Below are positions 9,482 through 17,758 of a stretch of DNA of 64,000 bases, piece by piece. The translations under genes and the position numbers were made by a program. The DNA is from Salmonella bongori NCTC 12419 (GTDB lineage: Bacteria > Pseudomonadota > Gammaproteobacteria > Enterobacterales > Enterobacteriaceae): the NCBI RefSeq assembly GCF_000252995.1, contig NC_015761.1, forward strand, positions 248,001 to 312,000, in the 5' to 3' direction. Position 1 is the stretch's first letter; every line of letters begins with the position of its first letter. Under the pieces are notes generated by a model that saw only the letters and a list, made by a program, of their open reading frames with translations, was not told the origin of the DNA and did not search any database.

Positions 9482-11245
9482 ATGGGATTGCAAAAAACAC
9501 TGGCGCTCAGCGCCGTGGCGGCAGGAATCATGTTGAGCTTATCCGGTGCGCAGGCCGCGCCGCTGCTTAGCAGTAGTGAGCCAATGACCATCAACGCCAG
9601 CGATCTGGCGGCGAAAGAGAAAGCGCTGACGGATTTTCCGTTAATGGAGGCAGTGAAATCCTCTATCCAGACGTTGGATAACAGCGCGGTCGAACAAATC
9701 GAACCGGGGCGCGCCGCTAACCCGGCAAACGTAAAACGCGTTGAAAGTATTCTGAAAGAGGCCGACTGGGATTATCTGTTCCCGCTGCGCGCGCCAGAGT
9801 ATACCTATTCCAACTTTCTGAAAGCGATAGGTAAATTCCCGGCGGTTTGCGGCACCTACACCGATGGACGTGATAGCGATGCTATCTGCCGTAAAACCCT
9901 GGCTACTATGTTTGCGCATTTTGCCCAGGAAACGGGCGGTCACGAAAGCTGGCGTGATATTCCGGAATGGCGGCAGGCGCTGGTCTATCTGCGTGAAGTC
10001 GGCTGGACGGAAGGGCAGAAAGGCGGCTACAACGGTGAATGTAACCCTGATGTATGGCAGGGACAGACCTGGCCATGCGGTAAAGATAAAGACGGCGATT
10101 TCCTCAGCTATTTTGGCCGTGGGGCAAAACAGCTTTCTTATAATTACAACTACGGCCCTTTCTCTGACGCGATGTATGGCGATGTTCGCCCACTGCTGGA
10201 TAAACCCGAGCTGGTGGCGGATACCTGGATGAACCTCGCCAGCGCAGTATTCTTCTTTGTTTATCCCCAGCCGCCAAAACCGTCTATGCTTCACGTGATT
10301 GATGGTACCTGGCAACCAAATGATCACGACAAGGCAAACGGGCTGGTTTCCGGTTTTGGCGTGACAATCCAAATCATCAACGGCGGCGTTGAATGTGGCG
10401 GCGCGGATGAAAACGCCCAGTCTCTCAACCGTATTGCCTATTACAAAGAGTTCGCTAATTATCTGAAAGTACCGGTGCCCGCAGATGAGGTCTTGGGCTG
10501 TAAGAAAATGAAGCAGTTTGATGAGTACGGTGCCGGTGCGCTGCCGATTTACTGGGAACAGGATTGGGGATGGAGCAGTGATACACCGGACGGTAAAACC
10601 TACTCCTGCCAGTTAGTCGGCTACCAGACGCCGTATACCGCTTTTAAACAGGGGGATTATAGCAAATGCGTCCAGCATTATTTCAACGTCAACGTGGTGG
10701 ATGATGCCGGTAACGCCGAGCCGGATACTATTCCTGCGCCCACGCCCGTGACCGATGAAAACGTCGCACCGGTTGCCCGTATCGCCGGGCCAGTCGGTGC
10801 AGTGGAAGCGGGAAGTGAGGTGTCGCTGAGCGCGGAAGGTTCAACCGACGCGAATGGCGATAAACTGACTTATACCTGGATGTCGCAGGATGGCAAAACG
10901 CTCAGCGGCCAGGATAAAGCCGTTGTAATTTTCAATGCGCCTGTAGCATCAAAAGAGGCGCAATACGTTGTGAGCCTGAAAGTCAGCGATGGCTCGCTCT
11001 CCAGTACCGCTACCTACACGCTGAATGTCAAAGCGAAAGCGGCGTCCAGTGACGAGGAAGATAAGGGAATCACCTATCCATCCTGGAGTAGCAGCCAGAA
11101 ATGGAATCCGGGCGATATTGTCAACAATAATGGCGCATTATACCAGTGTAAGTCGTTCCCGGCTGGCTCCTGGTGTAACGTCGCACCGGGTTACTATGAG
11201 CCCGGCGTGGGAATTGCCTGGGCCGATGCCTGGAGCGCGTTGTAA
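9482..11245 (+). CDS. Secreted GH19 chitinase with PKD and chitin-binding domains
   Basis: The product is 587 residues, starting at the ATG preceded by AAGGAG. Residues 1-25 are a signal peptide (cleavage after GAQA). The catalytic domain (about 85-400) resembles glycoside hydrolase family 19, with acidic residues Glu150 and Glu155 in the FAQETGGHESW segment. A PKD/Ig-like module follows (about 425-515), then a C-terminal aromatic-rich module (about 540-587: YPSW, Y-Q-C, WADAW) typical of CBM5/12 chitin-binding domains. It is absent from E. coli K-12 at this site; Salmonella Typhimurium has a putative chitinase (STM0233, from memory) here. It sits alone between two terminators. The substrate could be chitin or a GlcNAc-containing host glycan; that is inference. 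Confidence 0.87.
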   Translation: MGLQKTLALSAVAAGIMLSLSGAQAAPLLSSSEPMTINASDLAAKEKALTDFPLMEAVKSSIQTLDNSAVEQIEPGRAANPANVKRVESILKEADWDYLFPLRAPEYTYSNFLKAIGKFPAVCGTYTDGRDSDAICRKTLATMFAHFAQETGGHESWRDIPEWRQALVYLREVGWTEGQKGGYNGECNPDVWQGQTWPCGKDKDGDFLSYFGRGAKQLSYNYNYGPFSDAMYGDVRPLLDKPELVADTWMNLASAVFFFVYPQPPKPSMLHVIDGTWQPNDHDKANGLVSGFGVTIQIINGGVECGGADENAQSLNRIAYYKEFANYLKVPVPADEVLGCKKMKQFDEYGAGALPIYWEQDWGWSSDTPDGKTYSCQLVGYQTPYTAFKQGDYSKCVQHYFNVNVVDDAGNAEPDTIPAPTPVTDENVAPVARIAGPVGAVEAGSEVSLSAEGSTDANGDKLTYTWMSQDGKTLSGQDKAVVIFNAPVASKEAQYVVSLKVSDGSLSSTATYTLNVKAKAASSDEEDKGITYPSWSSSQKWNPGDIVNNNGALYQCKSFPAGSWCNVAPGYYEPGVGIAWADAWSAL

Positions 11246-11251
11246 TAAGAT

Positions 11252-11284
11252 AAATCCTGTCGGTGCCTTGCACCGGCAGGATTG
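11252..11284 (+). terminator. Probable terminator between chitinase gene and ldcC
   Basis: An imperfect stem (AATCCTGTCGGTG / CACCGGCAGGATT) with a five-base loop begins seven bases after the chitinase stop. The following sequence (GTTACTATG) has only a weak T stretch, so attenuation rather than full stop is possible. Confidence 0.55.
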
Positions 11285-11321
11285 TTACTATGCTTATCTC
11301 AGGTTTTTTCCAGGAGAAAGC

Positions 11322-13472
11322 ATGAATATCATCGCCATTATGGGGCTGCATGGGGTTTTTTATAAAGATGAGCCCATCAAGGAGCTTGAGCGTGCGTTAC
11401 AGGCGCAGGGATTTCAGATTATCTGGCCGCAAAATAGCGTTGACCTGTTGAAGTTTATTGAACATAACCCACGCATTTGTGGTGTGATTTTTGACTGGGA
11501 TGAATACAACCTCGACCTGTGTAGTGATATCAATCAGCTAAATGAATATCTTCCTCTCTACGCTTTTATCAATACCCACTCAACGCTGGATGTGAGCGTG
11601 CATGAGATGCGTATGGCGCTGTGGTTCTTTGAATATGCGCTGGGGCAGGCGGATGATATCGCCACCCGCATTCGCCAGTACACTCATGAATACCTCGACA
11701 ATATCACCCCGCCGTTTACCAAAGCCCTGTTCACCTATGTGAAAGAGGGAAAATATACTTTCTGTACGCCGGGCCATATGGCGGGTACGGCATATCAAAA
11801 AAGCCCGGTGGGTTGTTTGTTTTACGATTTTTTCGGCGGCAACATGCTAAAAGCCGACGTTTCTATTTCAGTGACTGAGCTTGGCTCGCTGCTGGATCAT
11901 ACCGGGCCGCATCTGGAAGCGGAAGAATACATTGCCCGCACGTTTGGCGCCGAGCAGAGTTATATGGTGACCAATGGTACGTCGACGTCAAATAAAATTG
12001 TCGGCATGTACGCCGCGCCGTCAGGAAGCACATTACTCATCGATCGCAATTGCCACAAATCCCTTGCGCATCTTTTGATGATGAGTGACGTGGTACCGCT
12101 ATGGCTAAAACCGACGCGAAACGCGCTCGGTATTCTCGGGGGGATTCCGAGGCGTGAATTTACTCGCGACAGTATCGCACGTAAGGTGGCGGAAACCGCG
12201 CAGGCGCAGTGGCCGGTTCATGCCGTTATCACCAATTCTACCTATGATGGTTTGTTGTATAACACAAACTGGATTAAACAGGCGCTGGATGTTCCTTCAA
12301 TCCACTTTGATTCCGCGTGGGTGCCTTATACTCATTTCCATCCTATTTATCAGGGAAAAAGCGGCATGAGCGGCGAGCGGGTACCGGGCAAAGTTTTCTT
12401 TGAAACGCAGTCTACTCATAAAATGCTGGCGGCGCTCTCGCAGGCCTCGCTGATTCATATCAAAGGGGAGTATGACGAAGAGACGTTTAATGAAGCGTTT
12501 ATGATGCACACCTCCACATCGCCGAGCTATCCTATTGTTGCTTCTATTGAGACGGCGGCGGCGATGCTGCGTGGTAATCAGGGAAAGCGATTGATCAATC
12601 GCTCGGTGGAACGAGCGCTCCATTTTCGTAAAGAGGTGCAGCGGTTACGTGAAGAGTCCGATAGCTGGTTCTTTGATATCTGGCAACCGGAAGTGGTGGA
12701 TGAAGCTGAGTGCTGGCCGATAGCGCCGGGAGAGACATGGCACGGTTTCACCGATGCTGATGACGATCATATGTTCCTTGACCCGGTCAAGGTGACGATC
12801 CTGACGCCAGGGATGGATGAGCAGGGCAACATGAGCGAAGAGGGGATACCCGCCGCGCTGGTGGCGAAATTCCTTGATGAACGCGGTGTAGTGGTTGAAA
12901 AAACCGGGCCGTATAATTTGCTATTTTTGTTCAGTATTGGCATTGATAAGACCCGTGCGATGGGACTGCTGCGCGGCCTGACCGAATTTAAACGCGCTTA
13001 CGATCTGAATTTGCGCGTCAAAAATATGTTGCCGGATCTGTATGCGGAAGATCCCGATTTTTATCGTAATATGCGTATTCAGGATCTGGCGCAGGGGATT
13101 CATAAATTGATCCGCCAGCACGATCTCCCTGGCTTAATGCTGCGGGCATTCGAGGTTTTACCCGAGATGGTCATGACGCCGCATCAGGCCTGGCAGCGTC
13201 AGATCAAAGGCGAAGTAGAAACTGTCGCGCTCGAGCAACTGCCAGGACGCATTTCCGCGAATATGATTCTGCCGTATCCGCCAGGCGTTCCGCTGTTGAT
13301 GCCTGGAGAGAGAATCACTCAGGAAAGCCGGGCTGTGCTCGATTTTCTGTTGATGCTATGTTCGATTGGTCAACACTATCCCGGTTTTGAAACGGATATT
13401 CACGGCGCGAAACAGAATGAAGATGGCGTGTACCAGGTGCGAGTTTTAAAAAATACCAGCCAGCTTGCCTGA
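11322..13472 (+). CDS. ldcC: LdcC, constitutive lysine decarboxylase
   Basis: LdcC is the PLP-dependent decarboxylase converting lysine to cadaverine plus CO2, the constitutive paralogue of acid-induced CadA. The 716-residue product begins with a wing/response-regulator-like domain (1-130), followed by the fold-type I aminotransferase core with the PLP lysine Lys367 in STHKMLAALSQ and a C-terminal domain. I chose the ATG at 11322 behind CAGGAGAAAGC; the frame is open further upstream but runs into the chitinase gene. yaeR follows 46 bases later, as in E. coli. Confidence 0.96.
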   Translation: MNIIAIMGLHGVFYKDEPIKELERALQAQGFQIIWPQNSVDLLKFIEHNPRICGVIFDWDEYNLDLCSDINQLNEYLPLYAFINTHSTLDVSVHEMRMALWFFEYALGQADDIATRIRQYTHEYLDNITPPFTKALFTYVKEGKYTFCTPGHMAGTAYQKSPVGCLFYDFFGGNMLKADVSISVTELGSLLDHTGPHLEAEEYIARTFGAEQSYMVTNGTSTSNKIVGMYAAPSGSTLLIDRNCHKSLAHLLMMSDVVPLWLKPTRNALGILGGIPRREFTRDSIARKVAETAQAQWPVHAVITNSTYDGLLYNTNWIKQALDVPSIHFDSAWVPYTHFHPIYQGKSGMSGERVPGKVFFETQSTHKMLAALSQASLIHIKGEYDEETFNEAFMMHTSTSPSYPIVASIETAAAMLRGNQGKRLINRSVERALHFRKEVQRLREESDSWFFDIWQPEVVDEAECWPIAPGETWHGFTDADDDHMFLDPVKVTILTPGMDEQGNMSEEGIPAALVAKFLDERGVVVEKTGPYNLLFLFSIGIDKTRAMGLLRGLTEFKRAYDLNLRVKNMLPDLYAEDPDFYRNMRIQDLAQGIHKLIRQHDLPGLMLRAFEVLPEMVMTPHQAWQRQIKGEVETVALEQLPGRISANMILPYPPGVPLLMPGERITQESRAVLDFLLMLCSIGQHYPGFETDIHGAKQNEDGVYQVRVLKNTSQLA

Positions 13473-13518
13473 ACGGAAAGTGGTGAGTAACGTACTGATA
13501 AACAATAAAGGAGGCGCT

Positions 13519-13908
13519 ATGCTGGGATTAAAACAGGTTCATCACATCGCGATCATTGCCACAGATTATGCGGCAAGCAAAGCGTTTTATTGCGATGTTC
13601 TGGGGTTCGACTTGATAAGTGAAGCCTGGCGGGAGGAGCGTGATTCGTGGAAGGGCGATCTGGCGCTCAATGGGCAGTATGTGATTGAGCTTTTCTCTTT
13701 TCCCTTTCCTCCGGCGCGTCCGAGCCGACCAGAAGCTTGCGGTTTGCGCCATCTGGCTTTCAGCGTAGAAAATGTGGAAAATGCCATTGCATATCTGGAG
13801 AAACATCAGATTAAGTGTGAACCAATACGCGTCGATCCGTTTACCGGGAAGCGCTTTACTTTTTTCAATGATCCGGATGGTTTACCGCTTGAGCTCTATG
13901 AACAGTAA
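13519..13908 (+). CDS. yaeR: YaeR, VOC-family (glyoxalase-like) protein
   Basis: The 129-residue product has the vicinal oxygen chelate fold: paired beta-alpha-beta modules starting QVHHIAIIATDY and LRHLAFSVEN, with a glutamate near the C-terminus (LPLELYEQ). Histidine and glutamate positions fit the metal site of glyoxalase I relatives, but the substrate of YaeR is not known to me. I chose the ATG at 13519 because a strong AAAGGAGG site lies just upstream; the longer frame overlaps ldcC without a good ribosome site. Confidence 0.92.
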   Translation: MLGLKQVHHIAIIATDYAASKAFYCDVLGFDLISEAWREERDSWKGDLALNGQYVIELFSFPFPPARPSRPEACGLRHLAFSVENVENAIAYLEKHQIKCEPIRVDPFTGKRFTFFNDPDGLPLELYEQ

Positions 13909-13970
13909 GACTTGTCATTAAGCCGTTAGCCAGGTAACGTTGCCGGGCAACGTGACTATAAGCACTTACC

Positions 13971-15269
13971 ATGACGACTCTTACTCTGAATACTTCGTTA
14001 CTCTCTTCTCGCCGTGTTCTGGCCGCCTTTAGCGGCGGCCTGGATTCCACAGTGCTTCTTCATCAACTGGTGCTATGGCGAGAACAACATCCTGACGTTA
14101 CGCTACGCGCTATCCATATCCATCATGGTTTAAGTCCTCATGCTGACAGTTGGGTGCGGCATTGCGAAGTCGTGTGTGAAGACTGGCAGGTTCCGTTGGT
14201 AGTGGCGCGTGTGACACTGGCGGATAGCGGTCTGGGGGTTGAAGCCCATGCGCGAGAGGCGAGATATCGGGCATTTGCACAGGCGCTATTGCCAGGCGAA
14301 GTGCTGGCAACCGCGCAGCATCTCGACGATCAGTGTGAAACATTCCTGTTGGCGCTCAAGCGCGGTAGCGGGCCGGCCGGACTTTCCGCAATGGGAGAAC
14401 GTTCGCCTTTTGCCGGAACTCAACTTCTTCGTCCACTGCTGGGAGAAACGCGGGAGACGCTGGAGCGCTGGGCTATGCAGTATGGCTTACGCTGGATTGA
14501 GGATGAAAGCAATCAGGATGACGCCTACGATCGCAATTTTTTACGCTTGCGCGCGCTCCCGCTTCTGCAGCAGCGCTGGCCGCATTTCTCCGCATCGGTC
14601 GCCCGTAGCGCGGCGCTGTGCGCCGAGCAAGAAAGACTGTTAGATGAACTTCTGGCCAGCGACCTTGCGGACTGTATTACGGCGCGGGGCACATTGCAGC
14701 TTTCTCCATTAATGGCGATGAGTGATGTGCGCCGGGCGGCGATTGTGCGCCGCTGGCTGGCGAGGCTTAATGCGCCGATGCCCTCTCGCGATGCGCTGGA
14801 ACGTATCTGGCGGGAAGTGGCGCTGGCGCGCGAGGATGCTTCCCCCTGTTTACGCTTTGGCGATCGTGAGATTCGCCGTTATCAGTCGCAACTGTGGTGG
14901 ATTAAATCCGTTGCCGGGCAAAGCGAAGCGACGCTCTCCTGGCCTGTCTGGCGCACGCCGCTGGCATTACCTGCTGGATTAGGAACGGTGCAACTCGTCC
15001 CGGGCGGTGAACTGCGGCAACCGCGCGCCGAAGAATCCGTCAGCATTCGTTTTAAGGCACCAGGAGTGTTGCATATTGTTGGACGTCACGGCGGACGTAA
15101 ACTGAAGAAAATCTGGCAGGAGCTGAATGTGCCTTCCTGGCGGCGCGATACCACGCCGCTACTGTTTTATGGCGATACGCTGATTGCAGCGGCGGGGCAT
15201 TTTGTCACCTGTGACGGGCTTGCGGACGGCGAAAACGGTATGGCGCTGCTGTGGCGGGAAGAAGAATAA
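13971..15269 (+). CDS. tilS: TilS, tRNA(Ile)-lysidine synthase
   Basis: TilS uses ATP and lysine to convert C34 of the CAU-anticodon tRNA-Ile to lysidine, switching its reading from AUG to AUA; it is essential. The 432-residue product has the PP-loop ATP-binding motif SGGLDS at residues 21-26, the AHAREARY segment, and the C-terminal domains of the gammaproteobacterial form. It lies 62 bases after yaeR. A REP-like palindrome immediately follows the stop. Confidence 0.96.
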   Translation: MTTLTLNTSLLSSRRVLAAFSGGLDSTVLLHQLVLWREQHPDVTLRAIHIHHGLSPHADSWVRHCEVVCEDWQVPLVVARVTLADSGLGVEAHAREARYRAFAQALLPGEVLATAQHLDDQCETFLLALKRGSGPAGLSAMGERSPFAGTQLLRPLLGETRETLERWAMQYGLRWIEDESNQDDAYDRNFLRLRALPLLQQRWPHFSASVARSAALCAEQERLLDELLASDLADCITARGTLQLSPLMAMSDVRRAAIVRRWLARLNAPMPSRDALERIWREVALAREDASPCLRFGDREIRRYQSQLWWIKSVAGQSEATLSWPVWRTPLALPAGLGTVQLVPGGELRQPRAEESVSIRFKAPGVLHIVGRHGGRKLKKIWQELNVPSWRRDTTPLLFYGDTLIAAAGHFVTCDGLADGENGMALLWREEE

Positions 15270-15272
15270 AAT

Positions 15273-15303
15273 GCCGGATAGCGGCGAAATCGCTTTATCC
15301 GGC
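15273..15303. repeat. REP-like palindrome after tilS
   Basis: The palindrome runs GCCGGATAGCGGC - GAAATC - GCTTTATCCGGC, the familiar enterobacterial repetitive extragenic form. It lies between the convergent genes tilS and rof and could act as a transcription terminator or mRNA stabiliser for both. Confidence 0.8.
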
Positions 15304-15311
15304 AGCAGGGT

Positions 15312-15572
15312 TCAGGATTCGCTGACCACTACCGTACCAATTTCCGGGTGGCTGAAACTGGCAATTTTATCGAGACGCAGCTCGCGCGGTTCGCCGGAAA
15401 CCTCGGCAAGCAGGTATTCCACGTTTTTACGTAAAAGTAAATCGTTCGCTTTTGCCTGCAAAATTTCGCCATCTTTTAACGTCAGCGTCAGTATTAAATG
15501 ATGCATGCAGGCAAGCTCAAGACTGTCGTAGTCATCGCAATTAATGGGTTGATACGTTTCATTCATTGACAT
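15312..15572 (-). CDS. rof: Rof, inhibitor of Rho-dependent termination
   Basis: Rof is a small Sm-like protein that binds Rho and blocks termination in vitro and when overproduced. The 86-residue product matches the family from MNETYQPINCDDYD to the C-terminal SHPEIGTVVVSES. Two ATGs lie six bases apart; I took the upstream one because GGTGAG sits five bases before it, but the E. coli form is often annotated from the second, two residues shorter. It overlaps the end of yaeP, so the two are translationally coupled. Confidence 0.93.
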   Translation of the reverse strand: MSMNETYQPINCDDYDSLELACMHHLILTLTLKDGEILQAKANDLLLRKNVEYLLAEVSGEPRELRLDKIASFSHPEIGTVVVSES

Positions 15573-15759
15573 AATCGCTCACCAGTAAGTTCGCGGCAGC
15601 ATAAGCTGCCTTTTCCCTGACCGACTCCGAAAGGGCGCTATCTGCCGCCATTTCATTAAGCACTTTCAATACACAACCCAGCGCATCCGGGACATACCCT
15701 AAGTCTCCGCTGGCGATTTCCGCATACCGCTTGCGTACTAACTCACAATATTTTTCCAC
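15559..15759 (-). CDS. yaeP: YaeP, small conserved protein upstream of rof
   Basis: This is a 66-residue UPF0253-type protein (EKYCELVRKRYAEI ... LLVSDYVNE) found beside rof across enterobacteria; its function is unknown to me. The start is GTG at 15759, three bases behind an AGGAGGG ribosome site; an ATG six codons upstream is in frame, but that ribosome site would fall inside it. Its coupling to rof suggests a shared role in Rho control, which is only inference. Confidence 0.9.
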   Translation of the reverse strand: MEKYCELVRKRYAEIASGDLGYVPDALGCVLKVLNEMAADSALSESVREKAAYAAANLLVSDYVNE

Positions 15760-15956
15760 ATGCCCTCCTGTCAGCATTCTGACTTAACCGTGGATGCAAG
15801 TCTAAGCCTACGAAGATAAATCCTGTTTAGCAAGGTGACTATACCATACTCGCTCAGGCAATATCAGCGCCTGACAGGGGCGCATAAAAGATTCGTTAAC
15901 AGCCTTTTATCCCGGTTTTCGCTACAATGGATACCTGATTCGAAAGGAGTTTTCTC

Positions 15957-16502
15957 ATGGCGCTTAAAGCGACAATTTATAAAGCCGTCGTTAATGTGGC
16001 TGACCTTGATCGCAACCGGTTTCTGGATGCGGCGTTGACGCTGGCGCGTCACCCTTCTGAAACACAGGAGCGCATGATGCTACGACTGTTGGCATGGATA
16101 AAATATGCCGATGAGCGGTTACAATTTACGCGTGGGCTTAGCGCAGAAGATGAGCCGGAGATCTGGCGGCGCAACGATCATCTGGGAATTGACCTGTGGA
16201 TAGAACTGGGGTTGCCGGATGAGCGCCGTCTCAAAAAAGCCTGTACGCAAGCGGGGGATGTCGCGCTCTTTGTCTATAACAGCCGGGCGGCGCAAATCTG
16301 GTGGCAGCAACATCAAAGTAAGTGCGCGCAGTTCACTAATCTGTCCGTCTGGTATCTGGATGATGGTCAACTGGCGCAGCTCAGTGAATTTGCCGATCGT
16401 ACTATGACATTACAGGCGACGATTCAGGACGGCGCAATCTGGCTTTCTGATGCCCGGAATAATCTGGAAATACAGCTCACCGTCTGGCAGCAGCCTTCAT
16501 GA
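15957..16502 (+). CDS. yaeQ: YaeQ family protein
   Basis: The 181-residue YaeQ protein has a compact PD-(D/E)xK nuclease-like fold known from structures, but no established cellular role that I can name. The sequence here runs MALKATIYKAVVNVADLDRN to LTVWQQPS. The start has AAAGGAG nine bases upstream. The last codons overlap arfB by four bases (ATGA), a conserved pairing with a ribosome rescue factor. Confidence 0.94.
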   Translation: MALKATIYKAVVNVADLDRNRFLDAALTLARHPSETQERMMLRLLAWIKYADERLQFTRGLSAEDEPEIWRRNDHLGIDLWIELGLPDERRLKKACTQAGDVALFVYNSRAAQIWWQQHQSKCAQFTNLSVWYLDDGQLAQLSEFADRTMTLQATIQDGAIWLSDARNNLEIQLTVWQQPS

Positions 16503-16921
16503 TTTCGATATCACGGACGGTCTCAATAGCCGATAACGAGCTGGAAATTACCGCCATTCGCGCGCAGGGCGCGGGCGGTCAGCACGTTAATAAGACCTCC
16601 AGTGCGATTCATTTGCGCTTTGACATTCGGGCCTCAGGCCTGCCAGAGTATTACAAACAGCGTTTGCTGACGGCCAGCCACCATCTGATAAGCCATGATG
16701 GCGTGATTATCATTAAGGCGCAGGAGTACCGGAGCCAGGAGCTCAACCGGGAAGCGGCTATCGCCAGGCTGGTTGCCGTCATAAAAGAATTAACTGCGGA
16801 GCAGAAAAGCCGTCGCGCAACTCGCCCGACGCGTGCCTCGAAAGAGCGCCGCTTGTCCTCGAAGGCGCAGAAATCTTCTGTAAAGGCGCTTCGCGGCAAA
16901 GTTCGTCGTCCACTGGATTGA
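16499..16921 (+). CDS. arfB: ArfB, peptidyl-tRNA hydrolase of stalled ribosomes
   Basis: ArfB (YaeJ) rescues ribosomes stalled at the end of non-stop mRNA by hydrolysing the peptidyl-tRNA. The 140-residue product contains the release-factor GGQ motif at residues 26-28 (GAGGQHVNKT) and a Lys/Arg-rich C-terminal tail (about 100-138) that in the family enters the empty mRNA channel. It lacks the codon-recognition domains of RF1 and RF2, as expected. It is coupled to yaeQ and followed 31 bases later by nlpE. Confidence 0.96.
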   Translation: MISISRTVSIADNELEITAIRAQGAGGQHVNKTSSAIHLRFDIRASGLPEYYKQRLLTASHHLISHDGVIIIKAQEYRSQELNREAAIARLVAVIKELTAEQKSRRATRPTRASKERRLSSKAQKSSVKALRGKVRRPLD

Positions 16922-16952
16922 CGGGCCGGAATAGCAATTTCATAAGGATTTC

Positions 16953-17654
16953 ATGGTGAGAACAGCAATATTGTCAGTGGCGGCAGCGTGTACGCTGTTT
17001 GCGTTGATAGGATGTAATAACCGCGCGGAAGTTGACGCCCTGCAACCCGCGCAAGCGGCGGAATTTAAACCCATGCAGCAAAGCTGGCGAGGCGTGCTGC
17101 CCTGTGCGGATTGTGAAGGTATTGAAACGTCACTGTTTCTGGAAAAAGATGGCACATGGGTGATGAACGAGCGCTATCAGGGCGTGCGAGAAGAACCTTC
17201 CTCTTTTGCGTCATACGGTACCTGGGCGCGGACGGCGGATAAACTGGTATTAACCGACAGCAATGGTGAGAAATCGTATTATCGCGCGAAAGGCGATGCG
17301 TTAGAGATGCTTGATCGGGAAGGGAATCCGGTGGCTTCGCAGCTTAATTATATGCTTGAGCCTGTTACCGCCAGTCTTCCGGTAACACCAATGCCGCTAC
17401 GTGGCATGTATGTTTATAGGGCTAATGCAGCGACATTTACCGATTGCGCAACGGGAAAGCGGATCCCGGTTGCCAGTAATGCCCAACTTGAACGCGGTTA
17501 TCTGCAGGCTAAAGGCGAAGCAGAAAACCCCGTGTTGTTAACGGTAGAAGGACATTTTATTTTTGTCGCGAACCCGGATACGGGCGAGCCGGTAAAAATG
17601 CTCATGGCCGATAAAGAGGCGAAGTTTGTGCCGGGTAAAGATTGCCATAACTAA
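16953..17654 (+). CDS. nlpE: NlpE, outer-membrane lipoprotein that signals to Cpx
   Basis: NlpE is the lipoprotein that activates the CpxAR envelope stress system upon surface contact or lipoprotein trafficking defects. The 233-residue precursor has a lipobox ending at Cys21 (ALIGC) and an Asn at +2 consistent with outer-membrane sorting. Its N-terminal domain carries the CADC (CxxC) motif at residues 51-54. A second Cys pair lies in the C-terminal OB-like domain (FTDC and the near-terminal KDC). A terminator hairpin follows the stop. Confidence 0.95.
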   Translation: MVRTAILSVAAACTLFALIGCNNRAEVDALQPAQAAEFKPMQQSWRGVLPCADCEGIETSLFLEKDGTWVMNERYQGVREEPSSFASYGTWARTADKLVLTDSNGEKSYYRAKGDALEMLDREGNPVASQLNYMLEPVTASLPVTPMPLRGMYVYRANAATFTDCATGKRIPVASNAQLERGYLQAKGEAENPVLLTVEGHFIFVANPDTGEPVKMLMADKEAKFVPGKDCHN

Positions 17655-17660
17655 TAAATA

Positions 17661-17688
17661 GGCCTCGCATGATGCGAGGCCTTTATGT
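17661..17688 (+). terminator. Terminator between nlpE and proS
   Basis: A nine-base stem GGCCTCGCA / TGCGAGGCC with a short loop starts six bases past the nlpE stop and is followed by TTTATGTAT. It lies between nlpE and the end of the convergent proS gene. Confidence 0.75.
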
Positions 17689-17758
17689 ATTAGCCGGAGA
17701 ACGCGACGCCTATCCGGTTCATACTATGGCGCCACCGGGAAAGCCCAATAAGAGCCGT

